A stretch of DNA of 64,000 nt from Clostridiales bacterium (GCA_004556165.1 SFIR01000001.1:153451-217450); one strand, 5' to 3'. Counted from the first letter of the stretch, positions 1 through 8,130 are shown. Made by a program: numbers and translations. Notes: generated from the sequence alone by a model not told the origin.

Positions 1-2
1 AT

Positions 3-1325
3 GTGACGGTCGGCGATGAGGTGCTGTCCGGCTGCATCAATATCAGCGGTACGCTTCGGATCAAAACCGTAAAGGAAGCCTGCGATTCGACCGCGTCAAG
101 GATACTTGAGCTAATCGAGGGCGCTTCGGCAAATAAATCCAAAAGCGAAGGTTTTATTACTAAATTTGCAAAGTGGTATACGCCTGCTGTAATCGTAATC
201 GTCATTCTGCTTGCCGTGATTCCTCCGCTGTTCTTTAATCAGAGCTGGAGCGACTGGGTGTATAATGCTCTGAATATCCTCGTCATTTCCTGTCCGTGTG
301 CGCTTGTCATATCGGTACCGCTGACTTTCTTCGGCGGCATAGGAGCCGCGAGCAGGAAGGGAATACTTGTTAAAGGCTCAAATTACCTTGAGACGCTGTC
401 TAAATGCAGCACAATGGTTTTTGATAAAACAGGTACGCTGACGAAGGGAACCTTCAAAATCAAAAGGATAAATGCCGTGGGCGTCAGCGAAGAAGAATTG
501 CTAACCCTTACCGCAGCATGCGAACGCTTTTCAACTCACCCATTGGCGCATTCGATTCTTGCTTACTGCGGAAACAGGGAGCTTCCGGAGCTGTCGGGCA
601 ATGAAGAGCTCGCAGGTTTGGGAGTTCGCGGAACTATTGACGGTCACGTCATTTGCTGCGGCAATATTCGTTTGATGGAGAAGATAGGTGTTGATTGTGA
701 AGAATGCTGCGAAGCAGGGACCGCTGTCTATACATCTTGTGACGGTAAGTATATCGGATACATTCTTATTGCTGACGAGATTAAGGAGGATGCCGCCGAG
801 GGAATTTCGAGGCTTCAAGACAAGCAGTCGGTTCGCAGCGTGATGCTTAGCGGCGACCGTAAGCTCATTGCCGAAGAAACAGCCGAAAAGCTTGGAATTT
901 CGGAAGTGCATTATGAATTGCTGCCTGAGGATAAGGTGAAATACATGGAGGATATCCTTGCCGACAGGAGCAAGAACCCGGTTGTTGCATATGTCGGTGA
1001 CGGCATAAACGATGCCCCCGTGCTTGCCCGTGCTGATGTCGGTATCGCCATGGGCGGACTCGGTTCCGATGCTGCAATAGAGGCTGCGGACATAGTTATT
1101 ATGGATGACAGCATCCGTAAGCTCCCGCTGGCGGTTGGAATTGCAAAACAGACGGTTAAAATCGCAAATGAGAATATCGCATTTGCGCTTGCTGTTAAGT
1201 TTGCAGTGTTCATCCTTGCAGCGTTCGGAATGTCAAAAATGTGGATGGCAATACTTGCGGATGTAGGGGTTTGCCTTATTGCAGTACTGAATTCCTTGCG
1301 TGCTATGAATTCCGTGAATAAATAA
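3..1325 (+). CDS. Heavy-metal (Zn/Cd-type) P1B ATPase, 3' part only
   Basis: Membrane pump that exports divalent soft metals using ATP. The frame is open to the left edge, so the N-terminal metal-binding domains and first membrane helices lie outside the window; the GTG at position 3 is not a real start. In the visible 440 residues: end of the actuator domain, a membrane helix pair with the CPC metal-site motif (about 97-99), the phosphorylation motif DKTGT (141-145), the HP dipeptide of P1B pumps (179-180), GDGINDAP hinge (332-339), and two C-terminal helices. The last helix has ADVG, an acidic residue typical of the Zn/Cd/Pb subgroup (CadA/ZntA) rather than copper pumps. Metal preference is inferred from that motif. 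No metal regulator gene is visible beside it. The family assignment is firm. Confidence 0.93.
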   Translation: MTVGDEVLSGCINISGTLRIKTVKEACDSTASRILELIEGASANKSKSEGFITKFAKWYTPAVIVIVILLAVIPPLFFNQSWSDWVYNALNILVISCPCALVISVPLTFFGGIGAASRKGILVKGSNYLETLSKCSTMVFDKTGTLTKGTFKIKRINAVGVSEEELLTLTAACERFSTHPLAHSILAYCGNRELPELSGNEELAGLGVRGTIDGHVICCGNIRLMEKIGVDCEECCEAGTAVYTSCDGKYIGYILIADEIKEDAAEGISRLQDKQSVRSVMLSGDRKLIAEETAEKLGISEVHYELLPEDKVKYMEDILADRSKNPVVAYVGDGINDAPVLARADVGIAMGGLGSDAAIEAADIVIMDDSIRKLPLAVGIAKQTVKIANENIAFALAVKFAVFILAAFGMSKMWMAILADVGVCLIAVLNSLRAMNSVNK

Positions 1326-1437
1326 TCAAAACCGTTGGTCAACAGTAATTATAAAATCATTCTATTGTTTTATTGAACATTTTGGGGTAAAAAGTGCGAA
1401 TATATCGGCAGAACATGGATTTTTCGGCAGTTAATGC

Positions 1438-1466
1438 TTGAAAGAATGAAAGAAATTGTTTATAAT
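1438..1466 (+). promoter_or_regulatory. Sigma-A type promoter for the acyl-CoA dehydrogenase operon
   Basis: TTGAAA (1438-1443) and TATAAT (1461-1466) are separated by 17 bases. Transcription would start near 1473, giving a leader of about 87 bases before the ATG at 1560. No other promoter is evident before etfB or etfA, so the three genes are probably one transcript. Confidence 0.7.
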
Positions 1467-1559
1467 AGCATCTGACGCTGCAAAAACAGAACACGCAGCA
1501 AGGTATTGTGCTGCTGCCGTGAACACAAGATACTATTGATCAATAAGGTAGGTAATTTC

Positions 1560-2699
1560 ATGGATTTTAACCTTTCAAAAGAACAGCTGCTGGTCAGGCA
1601 GCTTGTTCGTGACTTTGCGGAAAATGAAGTTAAACCCATTGCTGCGGAGATCGATGAGACCGAGCGCTTTCCGCGCGAAACAGTCGAGAAGATGGCAAAG
1701 GTGGGTCTGTTCGGCATAAATATTCCCAAACAGTACGGCGGAGCCGGCGGCGATGACCTAAGCTATTATATTGCTGTTGAAGAGATCGCAAAGGTATGCG
1801 CAACGACCGCTATTATTCTCAGCGCACATAATTCACTTTGCAGCGGACCTATCCTTGCATACGGCACGGAAGAGCAGAAGCAGAAGTATCTCGTGCCTTT
1901 AGCAAAGGGCGAAAAGCTCGGCGCTTTTGCCCTGACAGAACCCAATGCCGGCACGGATTCGGCAGCCCAGGAAACGAGTGCGGTCCTTGACGGCGACCAT
2001 TGGATATTGAACGGCAGCAAATGTTTTATCACAAACGGCGGTCAGGCTGACACCTACATCATCATAGCGATGACCGATAAATCCAAAGGCAACAGGGGGA
2101 TTTCCGCTTTCATAGTCGAGAAGGATACCCCGGGCTTTACCATCGGCAAGCTTGAACATAAGATGGGCATAAGAGCAAGCGCCACAGCCGAATTGATCTT
2201 TGATAATTGCATCATACCAAAGGAGAATTTGCTCGGCGAAGTGAATAAAGGCTTCAAGATTGCAATGAATACTCTTGACGGCGGCAGGATCGGCGTAGCC
2301 GCACAGGCGCTCGGCATTGCCGAGGGAGCTTTCGATGAAGCTGTCAAATATATGAATGAGCGAGTTCAGTTCCGCAAGAAGATTTCCAGCTTTCAGGGGC
2401 TTCAGTGGATGTGCGCCGATATGAAATGCAGCATAGAAAGCGCAAGGCTGCTTGTTTATCGGGCTGCAGCCTGCAAGCAGGCGGGTAAGGACTTCCAGGA
2501 GGAAGCCGCCATGGCCAAGCTTTCCGCATCACGCACCGCAATGGATGTAACGACAAAATGCGTTCAGCTGTTCGGCGGCTATGGGTATTCAAGGGAATAT
2601 CCCGTTGAGCGCATGATGAGGGATGCTAAGATAACCGAGATTTACGAGGGGACCTCGCAGGTTCAGCAGATGGTTATTGCAGGCAGGATTTTCAAATGA
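1560..2699 (+). CDS. bcd: Acyl-CoA dehydrogenase (Bcd/CarC-type), partner of EtfBA
   Basis: FAD enzyme that interconverts an acyl-CoA and its 2-enoyl-CoA; with the two following Etf subunits it probably couples NADH oxidation to enoyl-CoA and ferredoxin reduction. The 379-residue length is normal for the family. The FAD/substrate motif FALTEPNAGTDS, the C-terminal LFGGYGYSREYP motif and the catalytic glutamate in IYEGTSQ (about residue 363) are all present. I chose the ATG at 1560, preceded by AAGGTAGGT seven bases upstream, over an in-frame ATG at 1506 that would add an unrelated Cys-rich tail. etfB follows after 14 bases. The substrate could be butyryl-, acryloyl- or an aryl-enoyl-CoA: no thiolase, crotonase or hydroxyacyl-CoA dehydrogenase is present in the window to settle it. 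Confidence 0.93.
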   Translation: MDFNLSKEQLLVRQLVRDFAENEVKPIAAEIDETERFPRETVEKMAKVGLFGINIPKQYGGAGGDDLSYYIAVEEIAKVCATTAIILSAHNSLCSGPILAYGTEEQKQKYLVPLAKGEKLGAFALTEPNAGTDSAAQETSAVLDGDHWILNGSKCFITNGGQADTYIIIAMTDKSKGNRGISAFIVEKDTPGFTIGKLEHKMGIRASATAELIFDNCIIPKENLLGEVNKGFKIAMNTLDGGRIGVAAQALGIAEGAFDEAVKYMNERVQFRKKISSFQGLQWMCADMKCSIESARLLVYRAAACKQAGKDFQEEAAMAKLSASRTAMDVTTKCVQLFGGYGYSREYPVERMMRDAKITEIYEGTSQVQQMVIAGRIFK

Positions 2700-2713
2700 C
2701 GGAGGAAAGTACA

Positions 2714-3499
2714 ATGAAACTGATAGTATGCATTAAACAGGTACCGAATACCGTTGAAGTAAAGCTTGACCCTGCGACCGGAAGGCTCATTCGTGACGGC
2801 GTTCCCAACATCATTAACCCCGATGACAAGAATGCGCTTGAAGAAGCGCTCCGCATAAAGGATGAGAACCCCGGGACGACCGTTACCGTTCTTTCAATGG
2901 GACCTGCACAGGCAGATGTCGCCATGCGTGAAGCGTTGGCAATGGGCGCAGATGAGGCGATACTGCTTTCGGACAGAGCGTTTGGAGGCTCTGATACTTG
3001 GGCAACCTCCTATATTATTGCAACCGCAATTAAGAAGATAAATGATTTTGATATAATCTTCTGCGGCAGGCAGGCTATTGACGGCGATACCGCACAGGTT
3101 GGGCCTCAGATTGCAGAACAGCTCAATATTCCTCAGATCACCTATGTTGAAGAGCTGACCGTCTCCGGCGATAAGGTTACTGCAAGGCGAAAACTCGAAG
3201 AAGGGTATTCCGTTGTCGAAGCAAAGATGCCCGTTCTTATTACTGCAATAAAGGAGCTGAATACTCCGAGGTATATGACTCCTGCCGGCATTTTTGATGC
3301 TTATAAAAAGGAAGTTAAGGTGTGGGGCTTCGATGATGTCCCTGTTGATCCCGAGAAGATTGGCTTAAAGGGTTCTCCGACGAATGTCAGGAACACCTTC
3401 AGCCCCGATGCGAAGGGACACGGAATGATGCTCGACGGAGCAGATAGAATGACGGTTAAGAATCTGTTTGACCGTCTTGACGAGAAACACTTGCTCTGA
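2714..3499 (+). CDS. etfB: Electron transfer flavoprotein beta subunit
   Basis: Small Etf subunit that binds the bifurcating FAD and forms a heterodimer with EtfA to feed electrons to the adjacent dehydrogenase. The 261-residue protein begins MKLIVCIKQVPNT, the standard EtfB start. It contains GRQAIDGDTAQVGP (roughly residues 120-133), a stretch characteristic of bifurcating Etf proteins, and the GADEAILLSD segment of the nucleotide-binding fold. The start at 2714 has GGAGGAAAG just upstream; an upstream in-frame ATG at 2696 overlaps the previous stop region and lacks such a site. It lies between bcd and etfA with short gaps, as in Clostridia bcd-etfBA and Acetobacterium carCDE. Identity is secure; bifurcation is inferred from motif and context. 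Confidence 0.94.
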   Translation: MKLIVCIKQVPNTVEVKLDPATGRLIRDGVPNIINPDDKNALEEALRIKDENPGTTVTVLSMGPAQADVAMREALAMGADEAILLSDRAFGGSDTWATSYIIATAIKKINDFDIIFCGRQAIDGDTAQVGPQIAEQLNIPQITYVEELTVSGDKVTARRKLEEGYSVVEAKMPVLITAIKELNTPRYMTPAGIFDAYKKEVKVWGFDDVPVDPEKIGLKGSPTNVRNTFSPDAKGHGMMLDGADRMTVKNLFDRLDEKHLL

Positions 3500-3516
3500 T
3501 TCGGGAGGAAAGGGAT

Positions 3517-4704
3517 ATGTCAGTTAGAGTTATTAAAGATAAATGCGTTGGCTGCGGTGCATGCGAAGCCGGATGCCCTGTCGGTGCTATTGATGTGTCA
3601 AGCGGTGTTGCGGTGATTTCTGATGCCTGCATTTCCTGCGGCTCGTGCATAAATGCATGCCCCTGCGAGGCTATCGAAGGCGATACCGTCGAGAAAAAGG
3701 AAGCTTCGATTGCCGATTATCACGGAGTTTGGGTGTTTGCCGAACAGCGTGACGGCGTGCTCATGGGTACCGCTGCGGAGCTTTTAGGCGAAGGAAGAAA
3801 ACTGGCGGATAAGCTCGGTACGGAGCTTACTGCGGTTCTGCTTGGGTACGATGTATCCGGGCTTACGGATGACCTCGGAGCTTACGGTGCTGATTGCGTG
3901 TTACTTGCCGAATCGGATAAGCTGAAGGATTATAATACCGAAGCATACACTAAGATAATTGCCGATTTGGTCTGCGAACGCAAGCCTGAAATCCTTTTGA
4001 TCGGAGCCACAAGTATCGGCCGTGATCTCGGCCCGCGTCTTTCCGCAAGGCTTTATACAGGCCTTACGGCTGACTGTACCTCGCTTGACATCGATCCGGA
4101 AACCCGTGGATTGCTTCAGACCCGTCCGGCTTTCGGCGGAAACGTTATGGCAACAATTATCACACCGAACCATAGGCCGCAGATGTCAACGGTTCGTCCC
4201 GGCGTCATGAAAAAGGCTGAGTTTGCCCCGGAGCACAAAGCAAAGGTCGAAAGGATAAGCGTTGAATTTGCCGACGGAGAGATACGCACAAGGGTTATTG
4301 AGACAGTAAGGTCGCTTCAGCAGACCGTTAATCTTATTGATGCCGAAATCATCGTTGCCGGAGGCAGGGGAGTCGGAAGCGCCGAAGGGTTTAAGCTGAT
4401 CGAACAGCTTGCGGAGACACTCGGCGGCGTTGTAGGTGCAAGCCGTGCAGCCGTTGAGGCCGGCTATATCTCCGCCGAACATCAGGTCGGCCAGACGGGG
4501 AAGACGGTTCGCCCGAAGATTTACATAGCCTGCGGTATTTCCGGTGCCATACAGCATCTTGCAGGTATGCAGAACAGCAGATGTATCATTGCCGTCAACA
4601 AGAACTCGGATGCTCCCATCTTCGGCGTTGCCGATTACGGGATCTGCGGAGATCTGTTTAAGGTAATACCTATGATGATAGAAGAATATAAAGCGAGAAA
4701 GTAA
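3517..4704 (+). CDS. etfA: Electron transfer flavoprotein alpha subunit with N-terminal 2[4Fe-4S] domain
   Basis: Large Etf subunit, 395 residues. Residues about 1-60 form a ferredoxin-like domain with two clusters of four cysteines (CVGCGACEAGCP and CISCGSCINACP). This is followed by the Etf N-terminal domain and the C-terminal FAD domain with GGRGVGSAEGF, the ASRAAVEAGY segment and GISGAIQHLAGM. Plain EtfA is about 330-340 residues, so the iron-sulfur domain is an addition. CarE of the caffeyl-CoA reductase complex and some lactate-dehydrogenase-linked EtfA proteins share this layout. The ferredoxin domain plausibly passes bifurcated low-potential electrons outward. Good ribosome site GGGAGGAAAGGG before the ATG. 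A terminator hairpin follows. The family call is secure; the exact redox partner is unknown. Confidence 0.94.
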   Translation: MSVRVIKDKCVGCGACEAGCPVGAIDVSSGVAVISDACISCGSCINACPCEAIEGDTVEKKEASIADYHGVWVFAEQRDGVLMGTAAELLGEGRKLADKLGTELTAVLLGYDVSGLTDDLGAYGADCVLLAESDKLKDYNTEAYTKIIADLVCERKPEILLIGATSIGRDLGPRLSARLYTGLTADCTSLDIDPETRGLLQTRPAFGGNVMATIITPNHRPQMSTVRPGVMKKAEFAPEHKAKVERISVEFADGEIRTRVIETVRSLQQTVNLIDAEIIVAGGRGVGSAEGFKLIEQLAETLGGVVGASRAAVEAGYISAEHQVGQTGKTVRPKIYIACGISGAIQHLAGMQNSRCIIAVNKNSDAPIFGVADYGICGDLFKVIPMMIEEYKARK

Positions 4705-4721
4705 AGTTATAAAGGACACAC

Positions 4722-4763
4722 AAAGCCCTCGGACGCAGATTTACGTCCGAGGGCTTTGCTTTT
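4722..4763 (+). terminator. Intrinsic terminator after etfA
   Basis: A 14-bp perfect stem (4722-4735 with 4744-4757) closes an eight-base loop and is followed by GCTTTTA. It lies between the etfA stop and the convergent ACP-like gene, so it may serve both strands, though only the plus side has a short T run. Confidence 0.75.
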
Positions 4764-4790
4764 ACGTTAATGAGAATTCAATGGGCGGCT

Positions 4791-5009
4791 TTACAGCATA
4801 ATATGCTGCAGCATATCGTTGTAGGAATGGATATTGTGCTCCTCGTTGTCTATGAGAATATCGTATTTATCCTCAAGCTCCATTAGTATCTCGGTGAGGT
4901 CAAGCTCATTGAGCCCCAAACCGGTGAGATCGGAATCGGGCATAATATCCGCTTCCGATAGCCCGGCTGTTTCGCTGATTATATGCCTGACGGCTTCAAA
5001 ATCGTTCAT
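4791..5009 (-). CDS. Acyl-carrier-protein-like small acidic protein lacking the phosphopantetheine serine
   Basis: A 72-residue acidic helical protein with the length and pattern of acyl carrier proteins: an N-terminal helix, the loop LTGLGLNELDL, and the second helix TEILMELEDKYDI. In a working ACP the motif at the start of helix II is DSL, whose serine receives 4'-phosphopantetheine. Here it is NEL, with Glu (codon GAG) at the serine position and Asn in place of Asp. The protein therefore should not be able to carry acyl groups in the normal way. The start has AAGGAG at a good distance. It is monocistronic, with its own strong promoter and a promoter-proximal palindrome. Function unknown; it may bind an ACP partner such as an acyltransferase, or regulate one. 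The ACP-fold call is fairly sure; the role is not. Confidence 0.75.
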   Translation of the reverse strand: MNDFEAVRHIISETAGLSEADIMPDSDLTGLGLNELDLTEILMELEDKYDILIDNEEHNIHSYNDMLQHIML

Positions 5010-5054
5010 AGATGACGCTCCTTAATAAATAGGGTATAATTCCGTATAAATATA

Positions 5055-5072
5055 TGTGCGCAGTTTCGCACA
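5055..5072. promoter_or_regulatory. Inverted repeat at the transcription start of the ACP-like gene
   Basis: TGTGCG-N6-CGCACA, perfect in both arms, placed just downstream of the minus-strand -10 box, where transcription should begin. This is a typical position for a repressor operator; it could also form a 5' hairpin in the mRNA. No cognate regulator is evident. Confidence 0.4.
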
Positions 5073-5077
5073 AATTC

Positions 5078-5105
5078 ATTATATCACCCGAGTTTTTTAT
5101 GTCAA
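5078..5105 (-). promoter_or_regulatory. Promoter of the ACP-like gene
   Basis: On the minus strand, TTGACA (5105-5100) and TATAAT (5083-5078) are both perfect consensus with a 16-base spacer. The remaining bases up to 5252 are AT-rich and show no gene or other clear element. Confidence 0.72.
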
Positions 5106-5252
5106 CCTATTTAGCACCGGGATTTATCGAAATTATCACAAAGAATACTTATGTAAAGCAACAAAACAGCGGAATTGTGGTCAAGCCATCGAAAATGGTA
5201 TTTATCGGAACAGCGGTTTTCTAAATATATTCGAAATTTATGGGATTCGGTA

Positions 5253-5280
5253 TTGACAATGCCGGCATTTAAGGTATAAT
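5253..5280 (+). promoter_or_regulatory. Promoter of the ylxM-ffh operon
   Basis: Perfect TTGACA (5253-5258) and TATAAT (5275-5280) with a 16-base spacer. Transcription would begin near 5287, about 60 bases before ylxM. Confidence 0.75.
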
Positions 5281-5347
5281 AGACGACTGTAAAGCAATAT
5301 TACTTTACAGCTGCACACATTTCAAATCTCGCGCGCGGAGGAACACT

Positions 5348-5695
5348 ATGGCACAGGATAAGCTGGAACTTAGTCTGCTCCTTGATTATTACGGCTCTTT
5401 TCTGACCGAGAAGCAGCGCGATATCATCTGCTTATGGGTTGATGAGGATATGTCCCTTGCCGAGATTGCCGAGATGAAGAATATTTCACGGCAGGGTGTG
5501 CGCGATGCGATTCAAAGAAGCGAAAAACAGCTCAATGATATGGAGAATAAACTCGGACTTATTCGGCGTGACGGGGAAATACGGAAACTCCTTGAAAATT
5601 TGGATTCTGAGCTCAGAAGCTCCTCTGTCAACGCACAAGCCCATGAACTCATAGAAAAACTTATTTCGATAATGGAGGGTGAAAATGGCATTTGA
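5348..5695 (+). CDS. ylxM: YlxM/P13-family putative DNA-binding protein of the SRP operon
   Basis: A 115-residue protein with a sigma-70 region-4-like helix-turn-helix: LTEKQRDIICLWVDEDMSLAEIAEMKNISRQGVRDAIQRSEKQL (quoted here as segments: LTEKQRDIICLW, then AEIAEMKNISRQGVRDAI). In Firmicutes this small protein is almost always encoded directly upstream of ffh, as here, where the two genes overlap by 11 bases. Its role is thought to be modulation of signal-recognition-particle activity or expression. Start ATG at 5348 with GGAGGAAC upstream. The C-terminal half is a charged helix. Family assignment is secure from the motif and from the gene order; molecular function is not well established for the family. 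Confidence 0.9.
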   Translation: MAQDKLELSLLLDYYGSFLTEKQRDIICLWVDEDMSLAEIAEMKNISRQGVRDAIQRSEKQLNDMENKLGLIRRDGEIRKLLENLDSELRSSSVNAQAHELIEKLISIMEGENGI

Positions 5696-7016
5696 AGGAT
5701 TGGCGTCAAAGCTTCAGAACATATTTAAAAAGCTGGGCAATCGCGGAAAACTATCCGAAAAGGATGTTAAGGAAGTCATGCGTGAGGTCAAACTTGCACT
5801 GCTTGAAGCCGATGTAAACTTTTCCGTTGTCAAATCCTTTGTTAATACCGTATCCGCTCGTGCGGTCGGCTCGGAAGTCCTTGAAAGCCTCACTCCGTCC
5901 CAGCAGATGATTAAAATCGTCAATGAGGAACTTACAAGCCTCATGGGCGGATCTGTCGAAAAGCTTAACTATGGCCCGAGGAAGCCCTCTGTTATTTTGC
6001 TCGCAGGCCTTCAGGGCGCGGGAAAGACCACAATGGCAGGCAAGCTCGCCGCTTATCTTGCCAAAACGAACGGGAAAAAGCCTTTGCTCGTAGCTTGCGA
6101 TATCTATCGCCCTGCCGCTATCAAACAGCTCCAGGTCGTTGGAGAAAAGGTCGGCGTACCGGTATTTGAAAAGGGAACGCAGAATCCCGTTCAGACCGCA
6201 AAAGAGGCTATTTCATACGCGGAATACAGCTTTCTCGATCTTGTTATCATTGATACTGCCGGACGTCTTCATATTGACGAGCGTATGATGGATGAGATCG
6301 CAGAGATCAAGGATGCCGTCAATCCTGCGGAGATACTGCTCGTTGTCGATGCAATGACGGGTCAGGATGCTGTCAATGTCGCCAAGAGCTTCAACGAAAA
6401 GCTCGAGCTTACAGGCGTTATTCTAACAAAGCTTGACGGCGATACCCGCGGCGGTGCTGCGCTCAGCGTGCGTGCCGTGACGGGCAAACCCATCAAATTC
6501 TCAGGTATAGGTGAGAAGCTCACAGATATTGAACCGTTCTATCCGGACAGGATGGCTTCAAGAATCCTCGGTATGGGCGATGTTCTGACGCTCATCGAGA
6601 AAGCGGAGCAGGCTTTTGATGAGAAGAAAGCCGAGGAACTCACGAAAAAAATTAAAAATGACGACTTTACCCTTGAGGATTTTCTCGATCAGCTTCAGCA
6701 GGTCAAGAAAATGGGTTCAATGCGGGATATCCTCGGTATGCTCCCGGGAGCAGGAAAGCTTAAAGATGTTGAGGTTGACCCGAAGGCAACCGGCAGGGTA
6801 GAGGCAATAATCAAATCCATGACGCCGCGTGAACGCAGAAAGCCCGATATTCTTAATGCAAGCCGTAAAAAACGTATTGCAGCCGGAAGCGGAACGAGCG
6901 TACAGGAGATAAACAGGCTCCTTAAACAGTTTGAACAGTCGAGGCAGCTGATGAAGCAGTTTACAGGTAAGGGCCGTAAACGGTTCGGCAAGGGCTTCGG
7001 ATCATTCGGTATTTAA
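5685..7016 (+). CDS. ffh: Signal recognition particle protein Ffh (SRP54)
   Basis: GTPase that binds SRP RNA and nascent signal sequences and delivers ribosomes to FtsY at the membrane. The 443-residue protein has the N helical bundle, the G domain with GLQGAGKTT (G1), DTAGR (G3), TKLDGD (G4) and the closing GxGE segment SGIGEKL, and a methionine-rich M domain ending in KGFGSFGI. The M domain carries the MTPRERRKPDILNASRKKRI stretch that contacts SRP RNA. The start at 5685 (MAFEGLASKL) follows GGAGGGTGAAA and overlaps the end of ylxM, indicating coupled translation; an in-frame ATG six bases earlier is less likely. The SRP RNA gene itself was not seen in the window. Confidence 0.97.
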   Translation: MAFEGLASKLQNIFKKLGNRGKLSEKDVKEVMREVKLALLEADVNFSVVKSFVNTVSARAVGSEVLESLTPSQQMIKIVNEELTSLMGGSVEKLNYGPRKPSVILLAGLQGAGKTTMAGKLAAYLAKTNGKKPLLVACDIYRPAAIKQLQVVGEKVGVPVFEKGTQNPVQTAKEAISYAEYSFLDLVIIDTAGRLHIDERMMDEIAEIKDAVNPAEILLVVDAMTGQDAVNVAKSFNEKLELTGVILTKLDGDTRGGAALSVRAVTGKPIKFSGIGEKLTDIEPFYPDRMASRILGMGDVLTLIEKAEQAFDEKKAEELTKKIKNDDFTLEDFLDQLQQVKKMGSMRDILGMLPGAGKLKDVEVDPKATGRVEAIIKSMTPRERRKPDILNASRKKRIAAGSGTSVQEINRLLKQFEQSRQLMKQFTGKGRKRFGKGFGSFGI

Positions 7017-7100
7017 TAACAATCGCATATAACGGGCAACGCCGCTGATACGTTGATCGTTTATGAATAAATCAACATAAATTTTTCAGGAGGAATTATT

Positions 7101-7343
7101 ATGCTTAAAATCAGGCTCCGCAGAATGGGCGCAAAGAAAGCTCCCTTCTATCGCATCGTAGTTGCTGATTCCCGTGCACCCCGTGATGGTGCTTTCGTTG
7201 AGGAGATCGGTTATTATAACCCCCTCACTGACCCTGCGGAGGTCGTAGTTGATGCCGATAAGGCAAAGCAGTGGATCAAGAACGGTGCGCAGCCCACTGA
7301 AACCGTCCGTGGTCTTTTCAAGAAGAACGGCGTTATTGACTAA
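7101..7343 (+). CDS. rpsP: 30S ribosomal protein S16
   Basis: Small-subunit protein that stabilises the 5' domain of 16S rRNA. The 80-residue sequence begins MLKIRLRRMGAKKAPFYRIV and contains VVADSRAPRDGAFVEEIGYY in the following lines, the universal S16 signature. Ideal ribosome site CAGGAGG. The stop TAA shares its last base with the ATG of the next gene, indicating translational coupling. Position between ffh and the KH-domain gene is the standard Clostridia order. A small inverted repeat (GTTGAT at 7052-7057, ATCAAC at 7071-7076) lies in the spacer upstream; its role is unclear. Confidence 0.97.
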   Translation: MLKIRLRRMGAKKAPFYRIVVADSRAPRDGAFVEEIGYYNPLTDPAEVVVDADKAKQWIKNGAQPTETVRGLFKKNGVID

Positions 7344-7606
7344 TGGAAGAAGAAATCATGAACGTATCGGTTGAAAGCATGATCGCTCTTGTCGAGTATA
7401 TCACCAAGAACCTTGTTGACGAACCGAACGAAGTTAAGCTCAGCACTAAAGAGGATGAGGAAGCCATTACCATTGAACTCTCCGTTGCAAAGGATGATAT
7501 GGGTAAGGTAATCGGCAAGCAGGGCAGGATTGCTAAGGCCATCCGCACCGTTGTCCGTGCAGCTTCCGTAAAGAGCGATAAGAAATTCCTCGTAGAGATC
7601 GTCTGA
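7343..7606 (+). CDS. khpA: KH-domain RNA-binding protein KhpA
   Basis: Small KH-domain protein; KhpA pairs with KhpB/Jag in Firmicutes to bind small RNAs and influence cell elongation. The 87 residues end with a KH core containing GKVIGKQGRIAKAIRTVVRA, the GXXG loop type being GKQG. The longest start at 7343 overlaps the rpsP stop (TAATG). A second in-frame ATG at 7358 has a better ribosome site (GGAAGAAG five bases upstream) and gives an 82-residue protein closer to the usual length, so 7358 may be the true start. The next gene rimM follows after two bases. Identity is sure from motif and from the rpsP-khpA-rimM-trmD order. Confidence 0.92.
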   Translation: MEEEIMNVSVESMIALVEYITKNLVDEPNEVKLSTKEDEEAITIELSVAKDDMGKVIGKQGRIAKAIRTVVRAASVKSDKKFLVEIV

Positions 7607-7608
7607 TC

Positions 7609-8130
7609 ATGGATTGTTTTCGCATAGGTTTGTTTCTGCGTCCGCATGGTGTCAGAGGAGAGGTAAAGATTTTACCCCTCACTGATAACCTACGCAGATT
7701 TTCAAAGCTCAGCGATGCGTATATTGAACAGAAGGATAACGATTATCGTGCAGTGAAGGTAACCGGCGCTAAGATTGCCGGGGAAACCTCTGTAATCGTT
7801 AAAATCGAAGGCATTGACAGCATGGATGACGCGGAAAAGCTCAGAGATAAATATCTCTGCGTTGACCGCGCTCATGCCGTTAAGCTGACGGGCGATGCGT
7901 ATTTCGTCAAGGATCTGATCGGATGCCGCGTCGTCTCGACGGACGGAACGGAATTAGGCACGATGGTCGATGTCTATGAGACGAACGCCAACGATGTATA
8001 TGTCGTAAAAGGCAGCAAAACGCTTTCAGCTCCGGCATTAAAGCGTTTGCTGCATACCGTGGATATTGAAAACAAACGGATAGTATTCGATGCCGATGTG
8101 CTCGAAGAGGTAGGATTATTTGAGGATTGA
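7609..8130 (+). CDS. rimM: Ribosome maturation factor RimM
   Basis: Assists maturation of the 30S head domain by binding S19 and 16S rRNA. The 173-residue length is typical. The N-terminal RimM barrel includes RIGLFLRPHGVRGEVKILPL, and the C-terminal PRC-barrel includes YFVKDLIGCRVVSTDG and DVYVVKGSKTLSAPALKR. Starts with ATG two bases after the khpA stop and overlaps the trmD start by 11 bases, so it is translated within the operon. RimM is encoded beside trmD in most bacteria. No anomaly seen. Confidence 0.95.
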   Translation: MDCFRIGLFLRPHGVRGEVKILPLTDNLRRFSKLSDAYIEQKDNDYRAVKVTGAKIAGETSVIVKIEGIDSMDDAEKLRDKYLCVDRAHAVKLTGDAYFVKDLIGCRVVSTDGTELGTMVDVYETNANDVYVVKGSKTLSAPALKRLLHTVDIENKRIVFDADVLEEVGLFED

